Positions 55,171-63,397 of a stretch of 64,000 nucleotides of DNA are shown here, one piece after another. Each line of letters opens with the position of its first letter. Positions within the stretch are counted from its first letter, which is position 1. Position numbers and translations under genes: made by a program. This DNA is from an uncultured Chitinophagaceae bacterium (GTDB lineage: Bacteria > Bacteroidota > Bacteroidia > Chitinophagales > Chitinophagaceae), in NCBI GenBank assembly GCA_903895845.1, contig CAITVK010000028.1, forward strand, positions 62,001 through 126,000, written 5' to 3'. The notes beneath the pieces are model-generated. The model worked only from the letters and a program-made list of their open reading frames with translations, ran no database searches and was not told the DNA's origin.

Positions 55171-56007
55171 ATGCGTTTTAAAATTGTTGTCTTTATTTTA
55201 TTCTTAATAGTTTCCGGTTCTGTTAATGCACAACTAGAAGAGACATTCTCGCACAGGGGGGAATACGGTTTTTCTGTTGGTACAGGTCATTATTTTGGTG
55301 ACTTAAACCCCAATGCTTCAATTGGTCATCCCAAATTTGCCGCTGGAATTTTCTATTTAAGACAATTGAATAATTATGTAGGTATCAAAGTAAATGCTGA
55401 TTATACATTCCTTGGCTATTCAGATTCGTACAGTGACAATATTGTTCAAAAAATAAGAAACCTTAGTTTTAATACAGATGTGTATGAACTGAGTGTAACC
55501 GGTAACTTCAACTTCTTTAAATTCTTCCCACTTATTCCTCAATATCGCTTTACGCCTTACCTAAGTGCAGGATTAGGAGCTATTTATTTTAATCCATATA
55601 CTTACCTGGGGGGACAACGATATGATTTAAATCCATTGAAAACTGAAGGACAAGCAAGCCCTTATAGTTTAGTTTCCTGGGTGGTACCAATAGGATTTGG
55701 TGTAAAATATAACGTTACTGACAGGATTAATATTTTCTCTGAACTAACCTACCGTTTTACGGGTACTGGTTATCTGGATGATGTAAATGGTACTTATGCA
55801 GGTGCTGCTAGTTTTGATGCAGGTAGTATTGCTTATCAACTACAAGATAGGAGTAATGTATATACTATCCCGAATATTACTACGCCAATTGGAATAAAAG
55901 GTCGCCAAAGAGGTAATGGCAGAAATGATTCCTATGCTACATTTCAAGTAGGTATCTCATTCAATTTGCAAGAAGGATACAATTGTCCTGCCTATTCTAC
56001 TTACTAA
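55171..56007 (+). CDS. Outer-membrane beta-barrel protein (DUF6089-like)
   Basis: A 278-residue protein from the ATG at 55171 with signal peptide MRFKIVVFILFLIVSGSVNA. The mature part alternates beta strands (EYGFSVGTGHYFGDLNP, RFTPYLSAGLGAIYFNP, YATFQVGISFNL) as in the DUF6089 barrel family of Bacteroidota. An upstream in-frame ATG at 55120 is rejected because it would bury the signal. The family is often found with isoprenyl transferase and BamA genes, which are not adjacent here. Confidence 0.82.
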   Translation: MRFKIVVFILFLIVSGSVNAQLEETFSHRGEYGFSVGTGHYFGDLNPNASIGHPKFAAGIFYLRQLNNYVGIKVNADYTFLGYSDSYSDNIVQKIRNLSFNTDVYELSVTGNFNFFKFFPLIPQYRFTPYLSAGLGAIYFNPYTYLGGQRYDLNPLKTEGQASPYSLVSWVVPIGFGVKYNVTDRINIFSELTYRFTGTGYLDDVNGTYAGAASFDAGSIAYQLQDRSNVYTIPNITTPIGIKGRQRGNGRNDSYATFQVGISFNLQEGYNCPAYSTY

Positions 56008-56052
56008 AATCTGGTTCTAAGGGTTCGTTTAAACAATTTATTTATAATTTTT

Positions 56053-56086
56053 AAAGGGTCTAGTCACGAAAGTGGCTAGACCCTTT
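56053..56086 (+). terminator. Intrinsic terminator
   Basis: AAAGGGTCTAGTCAC pairs with GTGGCTAGACCCTTT (one G-U) around GAAA, followed by a T-rich tail. It ends the barrel gene. Confidence 0.9.
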
Positions 56087-56299
56087 CTTTGTTTTTCAAA
56101 ATCCACAGCTAATACAAATTACTACATAGAATAAGCTTTCTGTGTTGACCCAACAGCACTAAAAATTAGGCATCAGATATAATATTCTCTTCAGTTTTTG
56201 TTCTCACCCCCTTGTTTAAGGGATTTACCACGTAATCATACTACTACATTTTTGTGGCGTATTTGGGGATAAACCATTTACCGATAATTTAAAAAAAAC

Positions 56300-59200
56300 A
56301 TGAACAAAATGAAAAAAGTTTTAACACAATTCCTTTCGTTGATAACAGTGTTACTGTTATCCAATTACTCCTTTGCACAGAGTCCAACAACGCCTGCATT
56401 GGGGTTTAACGCGTTTCTGCAGCAAAATGCAACCTTGGTAACAAATGAGTCCGAAGGGCCAATTGCTATCGGTGGAGATCTAACCGTTAATGGTAACTAT
56501 CAGGTGAATATCCATAACAATGGAACATTCGCTGTAAGTAGTGTACCCATTGGCTTATTTGTTGGAGGCAAGGTGAACTTATCTTCTGGCTCATTACAAG
56601 TTAATAGCGGCAGATATGTGAAGATTGGCAATTGTGCTTCTTCAAATATCAAAACATGGTATCGCGATAATAATAATGCCGCTTCCAACATCTACATTAC
56701 TGGTAGTGCTGCTTCTTATGCCTCTACTCCAAACATCAATATCAATTCAAATGCTTTTGCATGGGGTACAGAAGTTTCTGCTTCTAACAATCCTGTTTGC
56801 GATGCAAATACAGCTTCAGAGATAAGCTTTGCATCTGCTTTTACAAGTATGAAAGCAAGTGCTGCTAGTTTGGCAGCTTGCACAGGTACAGCTAATCTTT
56901 TGTCAAATCCAAATCAAGATAAGTATAGTTCTAATTGTGGGGATGTGAACACAGGTGGTCAAGTAAAAATTACGCTCGCAACTGGTACAAATGTGTTGAA
57001 CATCTCTGGCAGTGATTTGAATAGTGTAACCAATGGCATCACTTTTACCAATCAGCCAGATGCAAATCATGTGTTGGTTATTAATGTAAATGCTGCAGGT
57101 AGCTTCACATGGAATGTTTGGAATCAAGCTGGAATTGGTGGTACAAATGCACCTTATATCATTTACAACTTTTATAATACCACGTCTTTAAGCATCGCAG
57201 GTAACAGTACCATTGAGGGAACTGTTTTTGCGCCAAGTGCTGACATTACAAAAACTGTCAATCAATCTAACATTGAAGGTCAGGTAATTGGTCAGTCTTT
57301 TGTACAAAGTGGTGGTGAACTACATTATTATCCATTTACACCATCTGTTTCTGGTTGTGCGGTTACTTGTACACCAACCACTGCCACACTAGATGTATCA
57401 ACTTGTAATTCATACACATGGCACGGTACAACCTACACAACAAGTGGGGTTCATACTTTTGATAGTTTAAATAAAGGTGGTTGCGATAGCTTAACTACTT
57501 TGAATTTAACTATCAAATCCGCTAGCACATCAACAACCAATGCTAGTATTTGTGATGGCAGTTCATATACCTTCAATGGAACTTCTTATTCAGCGGCAGG
57601 TTCTTATACTGCGCATCTGACTAATGCAGCAGGATGTGATAGTGCAGCTACCTTAGTTTTGACCAAGAAATTCAAAAGCACATCAACAACCAATGCAAGT
57701 ATTTGTGATGGCAGTTCATATACCTTCAATGGAACTTCTTATTCAACGGCAGGTTCTTATACTGCACATTTAGCCAATGCAGCAGGATGTGACAGTGCAG
57801 CTACCTTGGTTTTGACTGTTAAATCCAAGAGTACCTCAACAACTAACGCAAGTATTAATGCTGGAGATTCTTATACCTTCAATGGAACTTCTTATTCAAC
57901 GGCAGGTACTTATACTGCACATTTAACCAATGCAGCAGGATGTGATAGTGCAGCCACTTTGATATTAAAAGTAAAAGCACCTACCACAGCTACAATCTAT
58001 GCTTCTGCGTGCAGCAGCTACACATGGCATGGCACTACATATACTACTAGTGGTTCTTACACATTTGATAGTTTGAACGCCGCTGGTTATGATAGTTTGA
58101 CCACCTTGAATCTTACAATTGGTTCTCCGTCTAACATTGTAGTTACTCAAACAGCAGCTACTTGTAATTCCTTGGGTAATCCTAGTTACAATGGTACACT
58201 TACCATTGCAAGTGGTAGTTATGCATCTAAGTTTGGTATTAGTTCTCTAAATGCTGCTTCTTACAATGGAGCTGATTATAATTCTGCAACATCAATTGGT
58301 TCTTTGCCTGCAACTGCAAAAACAGGTGTACCAAATACTGGTGGAACTTATATTGTGAGAGTATATGGTAGCGATGCAAGTTGCTATACCGATACCAAAG
58401 TAACTGTAGCAGAAGTTTTATGTGGTGGTAAATGTGACAACACAGTTTTCCCTGCTGGTTCTCCAATTGCAGATTTAAATTGGGTAGTACCTCCTTACAA
58501 TACAACTACATTTAATAATTTGTACGAGCCCGGTTCTTCTTCTCCTGTAGGTTCATTTACTGTATATGCTCCGGGTAACCTAAGCTTGCAAAGTCAGAAT
58601 TTATCTAACTATCCTGCTTTTTGTTCTGATCTTTCTAGAGATTTGTATATCAATACCAATTATACCAACTACACAGTAGAACCTTTGGAATATTTGGCTA
58701 AAGAAGACCAAGGGGTTGCTGGAACTCCTGGTATGCAAATTCCTGATGGTGGTATTGGGCCAGTAAGAGCAGGTATGGTTCGGTACTTGGTAGACCAACA
58801 CTATGTTTCTACTAACTCTACAGATTCTGGTTGGTTAACTAATAATCATGCAACTGCTTTCCAATTGGCTCTTTGGGAAATAACACACGATCAATACAAT
58901 GTTTCAAACATTAATTTCTCTGTTAAGAATGCAACAGCTAATGGTTTCTATTTCGATTACAATGCAAACTCTGCAACCAATCAAGCTATATTGGATACAG
59001 CAGAACTTTGGGTAAAAGATGTACAGAATAAGAATATAGATTGGACAGCTTATGTTTCTACTGTATGGCATGCTGTTGCTTTGAATACACCTCAAGCACA
59101 AGATTTAGTTACTGCCGAGCCAATTTCTGTTTGCGGCGTTACTACTCCGGTAAGTTCTGGTGGTTCTGGTGGATTGGAAAGTAAAAGCCTTGGTGCTGCA

Positions 59201-60880
59201 ATTGGTACCAGAAACTTCAACATCTACAAAAACAGCAAGAATGGTCCGGTTAAATATGTTGATGCCGAAAGAATTATAGCTCCTAAGAAGGGCGGTTATC
59301 AGACATTTGGTACGAGTGCTTCTCATTCTTTGACTGCAACAATGCCTTATAAAGTAAATGCTTCGTATGTTCCTTACGATAAAACAGCTGAAGTTGCTGA
59401 CCTTACCTCAATCACTAATGCTGTTGATGTTCGCACCATAGACTTTACATTAAACAACTCACCTAGGGCTGTTGCATTTGCTACCAAAACAATTGGCGGC
59501 ATCTACAGCCACACCAAACCAATCTGCGACAGATTGAAAGGTGCTCAGTTGTTGAACATTGAAAATATTTCGATTGAAAACATTTCTTTCATCCGCTATA
59601 CTATCCAACAACCTGATGGAAGCACTGAATATGCAGTTAGTTTCTCTGCTGGTCAAAAAGCTGGAAGAAGTACTTTCTCTATTCAAAGTGATTGGTTGAT
59701 GCCTGATTATGCAAGCGAAGACACCATGTATAACTATCAATTGTGGGCTTCTACAAAAGTGGATGTAAACACAATGGTAACAGAAGTATTAAGCAAATTG
59801 CAAGCAACAATGCCTGTAGCGCAGTTGAGCAGCAACAACGATTTGCCTGGTGCGTATGTTTCTGCCGCTAGCAGACAAGGTACAAACTTGAACTTGACTG
59901 TAAACAACAGGACTGCAAACACAACTGGCTACTTCCTGTTAACTCAAAGAGCAACGGAAACTACTTCTGCCAGTACTACTTTGACAGTTCCTTTCACTAT
60001 CGGTACAAATGGAAAAACAACAGTATCTGTTCCGGTTGGTGATATGTATGATGCAAATATCAGCATGGTATTCAACAACAACACAACAGATATGCTGTAT
60101 ATGGCGGATGGTATCTGGGGTACAAGTGGCGACAATGCAACAACTGTTTCTCAATTTAATGTAATCAACAACAGCACCAGACAAGTTGCTGCCAACGAAT
60201 ATGCTTTGATGAGAGATGTACAAGTGCAAGTGACTACACCTAGCTACTTATCTATCTACAAATACCTGAAAGGTGGTGCTGCTGCTGTTGATTTGAGTGC
60301 TTACAAATCGTTCCATTTCACTGCATCTACAAATACAGAAGGAATGAACCTGACAGTAACCATCACCAAGCAAAGTGTAGGTAACTGGAATAGTCAATAC
60401 ACTTACACCATCAACAATTTGCAAGATGGACAGACTTATGATATTGCTTTAAGCAGCTTTAAATCTGCCGATGGTACATTGCCAGCAACTATTGATGCGT
60501 CTGATATTACTTCGGTGGTTTACAATGTGGTAAACACTACTGGTCAAAGCCTCAGCATCAAAGCGGGCATCAGCAATGCAGCCTTTAGTACGGTAGATAT
60601 TGCTTACCAACAAGCTTTGGAAGTGAAGACAGTAAGTGTTAGTCCAAACCCCAACAATGGTAACTTCAAGGTGAGCTTTACAAGTGCTTCTGCTACACAA
60701 TTGCGTTTGGCAATTGTAGATATTACTGGTCGCATTGTAAGCAACACATTGGTAAATGCAGTAACTGGTAAAAATGAGGTTGCTGTAAATCTTGGTCAAT
60801 CAACAAAAGGAAATATCTACTTTGTTTCCTTGCAAGGTTCGGGTGCCAAGTACAATACACAAAAGATACTGATCAAATAA
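56300..60880 (+). CDS. Large surface protein: choice-of-anchor A, five Ig-like repeats, thioester-like domain, T9SS type A sorting
   Basis: A 1526-residue exported protein with signal peptide (LTQFLSLITVLLLSNYSFA). Residues about 30-345 match the choice-of-anchor A family (IAIGGDLTVNGNYQV, GLFVGGKVNL). Residues 350-608 hold five ~50-residue repeats (SYTFNGTSYSTAGSYTAHL, CDSAATLVL) shared with the 1718-aa protein. Residues about 710-905 resemble a Cys-Gln thioester domain: FCSDLSRDLY (C775) and AFQLALWEI (Q855). The rest is beta-rich and ends with a type A sorting domain (VSVSPNPNNGNFKVSF). Likely a surface adhesin. Confidence 0.9.
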   Translation: MNKMKKVLTQFLSLITVLLLSNYSFAQSPTTPALGFNAFLQQNATLVTNESEGPIAIGGDLTVNGNYQVNIHNNGTFAVSSVPIGLFVGGKVNLSSGSLQVNSGRYVKIGNCASSNIKTWYRDNNNAASNIYITGSAASYASTPNININSNAFAWGTEVSASNNPVCDANTASEISFASAFTSMKASAASLAACTGTANLLSNPNQDKYSSNCGDVNTGGQVKITLATGTNVLNISGSDLNSVTNGITFTNQPDANHVLVINVNAAGSFTWNVWNQAGIGGTNAPYIIYNFYNTTSLSIAGNSTIEGTVFAPSADITKTVNQSNIEGQVIGQSFVQSGGELHYYPFTPSVSGCAVTCTPTTATLDVSTCNSYTWHGTTYTTSGVHTFDSLNKGGCDSLTTLNLTIKSASTSTTNASICDGSSYTFNGTSYSAAGSYTAHLTNAAGCDSAATLVLTKKFKSTSTTNASICDGSSYTFNGTSYSTAGSYTAHLANAAGCDSAATLVLTVKSKSTSTTNASINAGDSYTFNGTSYSTAGTYTAHLTNAAGCDSAATLILKVKAPTTATIYASACSSYTWHGTTYTTSGSYTFDSLNAAGYDSLTTLNLTIGSPSNIVVTQTAATCNSLGNPSYNGTLTIASGSYASKFGISSLNAASYNGADYNSATSIGSLPATAKTGVPNTGGTYIVRVYGSDASCYTDTKVTVAEVLCGGKCDNTVFPAGSPIADLNWVVPPYNTTTFNNLYEPGSSSPVGSFTVYAPGNLSLQSQNLSNYPAFCSDLSRDLYINTNYTNYTVEPLEYLAKEDQGVAGTPGMQIPDGGIGPVRAGMVRYLVDQHYVSTNSTDSGWLTNNHATAFQLALWEITHDQYNVSNINFSVKNATANGFYFDYNANSATNQAILDTAELWVKDVQNKNIDWTAYVSTVWHAVALNTPQAQDLVTAEPISVCGVTTPVSSGGSGGLESKSLGAAIGTRNFNIYKNSKNGPVKYVDAERIIAPKKGGYQTFGTSASHSLTATMPYKVNASYVPYDKTAEVADLTSITNAVDVRTIDFTLNNSPRAVAFATKTIGGIYSHTKPICDRLKGAQLLNIENISIENISFIRYTIQQPDGSTEYAVSFSAGQKAGRSTFSIQSDWLMPDYASEDTMYNYQLWASTKVDVNTMVTEVLSKLQATMPVAQLSSNNDLPGAYVSAASRQGTNLNLTVNNRTANTTGYFLLTQRATETTSASTTLTVPFTIGTNGKTTVSVPVGDMYDANISMVFNNNTTDMLYMADGIWGTSGDNATTVSQFNVINNSTRQVAANEYALMRDVQVQVTTPSYLSIYKYLKGGAAAVDLSAYKSFHFTASTNTEGMNLTVTITKQSVGNWNSQYTYTINNLQDGQTYDIALSSFKSADGTLPATIDASDITSVVYNVVNTTGQSLSIKAGISNAAFSTVDIAYQQALEVKTVSVSPNPNNGNFKVSFTSASATQLRLAIVDITGRIVSNTLVNAVTGKNEVAVNLGQSTKGNIYFVSLQGSGAKYNTQKILIK

Positions 60881-60915
60881 TATTAAAAGCCTTTTCTAGT
60901 TTTAACATGGAATAC

Positions 60916-60945
60916 AGCCCCATCATTCTTGATGGGGCTTTTTTT
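60916..60945 (+). terminator. Intrinsic terminator
   Basis: AGCCCCATCA and TGATGGGGCT pair perfectly around TTCT and are followed by a T-tract. It ends the surface protein gene. Confidence 0.93.
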
Positions 60946-60980
60946 GTATCTAATTAATCGAAAATCCTAGTGTTTTCGCT

Positions 60981-61106
60981 TCTCCCAACCGTCTGGCCAT
61001 GTCTTCCAACGACCTGGCTATATGGCTGGGTCATCTGGCCAAATCTTCCAACGGCTTGACCACGTGGCTGAACCGTCTGGCTATATCTTCCAATGACCTG
61101 GCTATT
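60981..61106. repeat. Array D: six 21-bp tandem repeats of two alternating types
   Basis: Six contiguous units. Units 2, 4 and 6 follow TCTTCCAACGACCTGGCTAT; units 3 and 5 follow TGGCTGAACCGTCTGGCTAT; unit 1 is a mixture. The alternation gives a higher-order 42-bp period. A minus frame is open across it (SQVIGRY, GQAVGRF-type heptapeptides). It lies after the surface protein terminator and 299 bases before the GTG start of the ATPase gene. Confidence 0.95.
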
Positions 61107-61375
61107 TGTAAAAGCCATCCTGAAAGACGAAGTTGTGGTTGAAAGAAGCGATTTTTTATCCTGTGAAGCCGAAAAGAGTCTCAATTAGTGTGGCGGGTAG
61201 CGTTGGATAACCGTAAAAATGCAGAGTGGGTGACTTTTAATAAACCTATGAGATGAATCATTTTCTTTGAAGTGGTGGAGATGTGGGGGATGGAGGAAAT
61301 GGGAGAGAAAATGTTTTATATCAAGAAACTAAGACACCATTTCAATATAAAATGTCTTTTATCTTATCACTTCAC
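61107..61375. other. Gap between array D and the ATPase promoter box
   Basis: About 270 bases with no gene recognised. It contains a G-rich stretch (around 61272-61310) but no clear hairpin or RNA gene. Confidence 0.5.
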
Positions 61376-61383
61376 TATTTTTG
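61376..61383 (+). promoter_or_regulatory. Bacteroidota -7 box (TATTTTTG)
   Basis: An exact TAnnTTTG match. It contains the TTG (61381) that could otherwise start the ATPase frame, and it lies 21 bases before the in-frame GTG at 61405, the same distance as at nuoA. This decides the start in favour of GTG. No clear -33 partner. Confidence 0.45.
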
Positions 61384-61404
61384 AAATTCTTAAAACTATT
61401 AAAA

Positions 61405-62790
61405 GTGTACTATAAAGTAGAAAATTTAGGGAAGATAAAAAGTGCCACAATTGATCTATCAAAAGACCTAACCATCTTTTGTGGACCCAATAATACAGGC
61501 AAAACATTTCTGTCTTATGCGATATATGGGTTGAGTGACCCTATTTCTTGGGGGGTAGAAATTATACCCTCATTGCATTCACAATTGATGGAATTGGAAA
61601 GTAAAGGGGTAGTTGAAGTGAATCTATTCGATTTAATTTTTGAGAATAAAGAAATTATTTATAAAAATAACAGTAAAAGCTTAAAATCAAAGTTGCCCAT
61701 TTTGTTAGGTGTGGAATCCAATCAGTTTGAAAATAGCTCTTTAAAACTTTTTTGGGATGACTCTACTCTTTTTGATGAAATAAAGAAGGCAGATTTTCAG
61801 TTAAATTTCTCTAGTATGGGGCAATTTTCTGTAGATTTTGGAAAGGGAAATAATTCTGAATTTTTAAAGATAAGTTTCCAGAGATTGGCATTTAAAGAAA
61901 ATGACAATTTTAACTACGAATACTCTGTTGGCTTGATACACAACACAATTTTACAATTTTTAGCACTACCAATTGGTTTCCCTAGTTTTTTTCTTACAGC
62001 AGAGAGGAGCGGAGTTACTGTATTCGGAAAGGAGTTGTTATCAAATAGATTTGACGTTACTTCAAAATTACAGACATTAGAAGAAAGCAAAAGAAGTGAC
62101 TATTTGAAGAAAAAAACAAACCTATACTCCAAAGCTATCCAGGATGCGATACAGTTTCAAAACATTATTCCAAATTTTAAAAGTGAAGCTAAAATTTCTC
62201 AAATCGACTTTTTAGCGGATCAAATTGAAGAGGAAATCCTGAGGGGAAAAATATCAACCGACGATAGTGGAGATGTTTATTATAGTACAAATGAGATAAG
62301 AGTTTCTATACAGCAAGCTGCCTCTACCATAAAATCAATGACAAGCCTTATTTTGTTTTTGAGATACAGAGCTCGCTCAGGTAGTTCATTGTTTATTGAT
62401 GAACCCGAACTCAACCTTCACCCAGATAATCAAAGGTTGATTGCAAGGATAATTGCACAAATAGTGAATGCTGGCATTAAGGTATTTATAAGTACGCATA
62501 GCGATTATATAATCCGTGAGTTGAATAACCTTATTCTCTTAAAGAAATTCTCGGATACAGATAAAACAAAGGAATTAATGGATAGATATAGTTATGAGGA
62601 GAAAGAACTACTGAATCCTGATAAAGTTGGAGTCTATTCATTTGAGCATATTGAGGATGGTAAAGTAGTTGTAGAATCTTTGCCTCTGACTGATTCTGGA
62701 ATTAATATTAACTCGATTAATAAAGCTATAAACAACCAAAATGTCATTGCGCAAGACATTTATTATTCACTCGTTGAAAATGAAGGATAA
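61405..62790 (+). CDS. ABC-type AAA ATPase (AAA15/AAA21, OLD/PARIS-like)
   Basis: A 461-residue cytoplasmic ATPase with a split ABC head. The start MYYKVENLGKIKSATIDL is the usual first strand pair of this group. Walker A is CGPNNTGKT, Walker B LFIDEPELNLHPDNQRL, and the switch His is in FISTHSDYIIRE. GTG (61405) is chosen; TTG 61381 lies inside a promoter-like box. Such ATPases are core parts of defence systems (PARIS, Septu, Abi/OLD types). The next gene begins 3 bases after the stop and encodes a nuclease-like partner. Confidence 0.85.
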   Translation: MYYKVENLGKIKSATIDLSKDLTIFCGPNNTGKTFLSYAIYGLSDPISWGVEIIPSLHSQLMELESKGVVEVNLFDLIFENKEIIYKNNSKSLKSKLPILLGVESNQFENSSLKLFWDDSTLFDEIKKADFQLNFSSMGQFSVDFGKGNNSEFLKISFQRLAFKENDNFNYEYSVGLIHNTILQFLALPIGFPSFFLTAERSGVTVFGKELLSNRFDVTSKLQTLEESKRSDYLKKKTNLYSKAIQDAIQFQNIIPNFKSEAKISQIDFLADQIEEEILRGKISTDDSGDVYYSTNEIRVSIQQAASTIKSMTSLILFLRYRARSGSSLFIDEPELNLHPDNQRLIARIIAQIVNAGIKVFISTHSDYIIRELNNLILLKKFSDTDKTKELMDRYSYEEKELLNPDKVGVYSFEHIEDGKVVVESLPLTDSGININSINKAINNQNVIAQDIYYSLVENEG

Positions 62791-62793
62791 AAG

Positions 62794-63336
62794 ATGTCTT
62801 TATTAACCTACTTAAAGAGTACTCTCAATAATACATTCGAAGAGTTTGATTCATCGCCGTTTACATTAACTGAACCTGCAAATATTACTGGGTGTTTGGG
62901 TGTAACAATTGAAAGCAAGTTTCCAGATATTCTTGTGTACAAAGTTGATGTTTCAAAAAAAGATGTTAATGGAAACTATATTGAGAAGTTTCCATTTTTT
63001 AATAGCGGGGATTATAAAAGCATTTGCGATTATTTAATTTTTTATGAGAAAGAAAATGTACTTTATGTTCTTGCATGCGAATTAAAGTCCAGTACAACAA
63101 AAGGGGCAAAGAATCAATTGTATGCAGGATTATTGCTTTCAGATTATTTTATTAAAACCGCAAAACGATGCAACGATAATTTTGAACAACCAATAAAGTA
63201 CAAAGCATTACTATTTTCAACAAGAGATGTTTATAAAGAGATGACGCCAGACAAATTTTTCTCAGATGTTCATGGAACAAAATTTGGAGAGTTTCTTTGT
63301 AATTGTGAGTATAGCCTTGACTCTTTTTGTCATTAG
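62794..63336 (+). CDS. PD-(D/E)XK nuclease-like protein, partner of the ATPase
   Basis: A 180-residue soluble protein. CDYLIFYEKENVLYVLACELKSS holds an Asp (D79), a hydrophobic strand and ELK (E96, K98), the spacing expected of a PD-(D/E)XK nuclease core; a Gln in KNQLYAGLLLSDYF follows. I do not recognise a named family. It is tightly coupled to the ATPase gene (3-base gap), so both probably form one complex. HNH or TOPRIM motifs of Septu and PARIS partners are absent. Confidence 0.65.
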   Translation: MSLLTYLKSTLNNTFEEFDSSPFTLTEPANITGCLGVTIESKFPDILVYKVDVSKKDVNGNYIEKFPFFNSGDYKSICDYLIFYEKENVLYVLACELKSSTTKGAKNQLYAGLLLSDYFIKTAKRCNDNFEQPIKYKALLFSTRDVYKEMTPDKFFSDVHGTKFGEFLCNCEYSLDSFCH

Positions 63337-63397
63337 GTTAGTATTGCGTCCTAGTGTTCGCAATTTGCGAATTAAGAACACTTTGTGAAAAGACACC

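Noticed and set aside
60954-61184. A 76-aa minus-strand protein across array D
   Set aside because: Its non-repeat ends show no family and it lies directly after a terminator of the opposite strand; the repeat explains the open frame.
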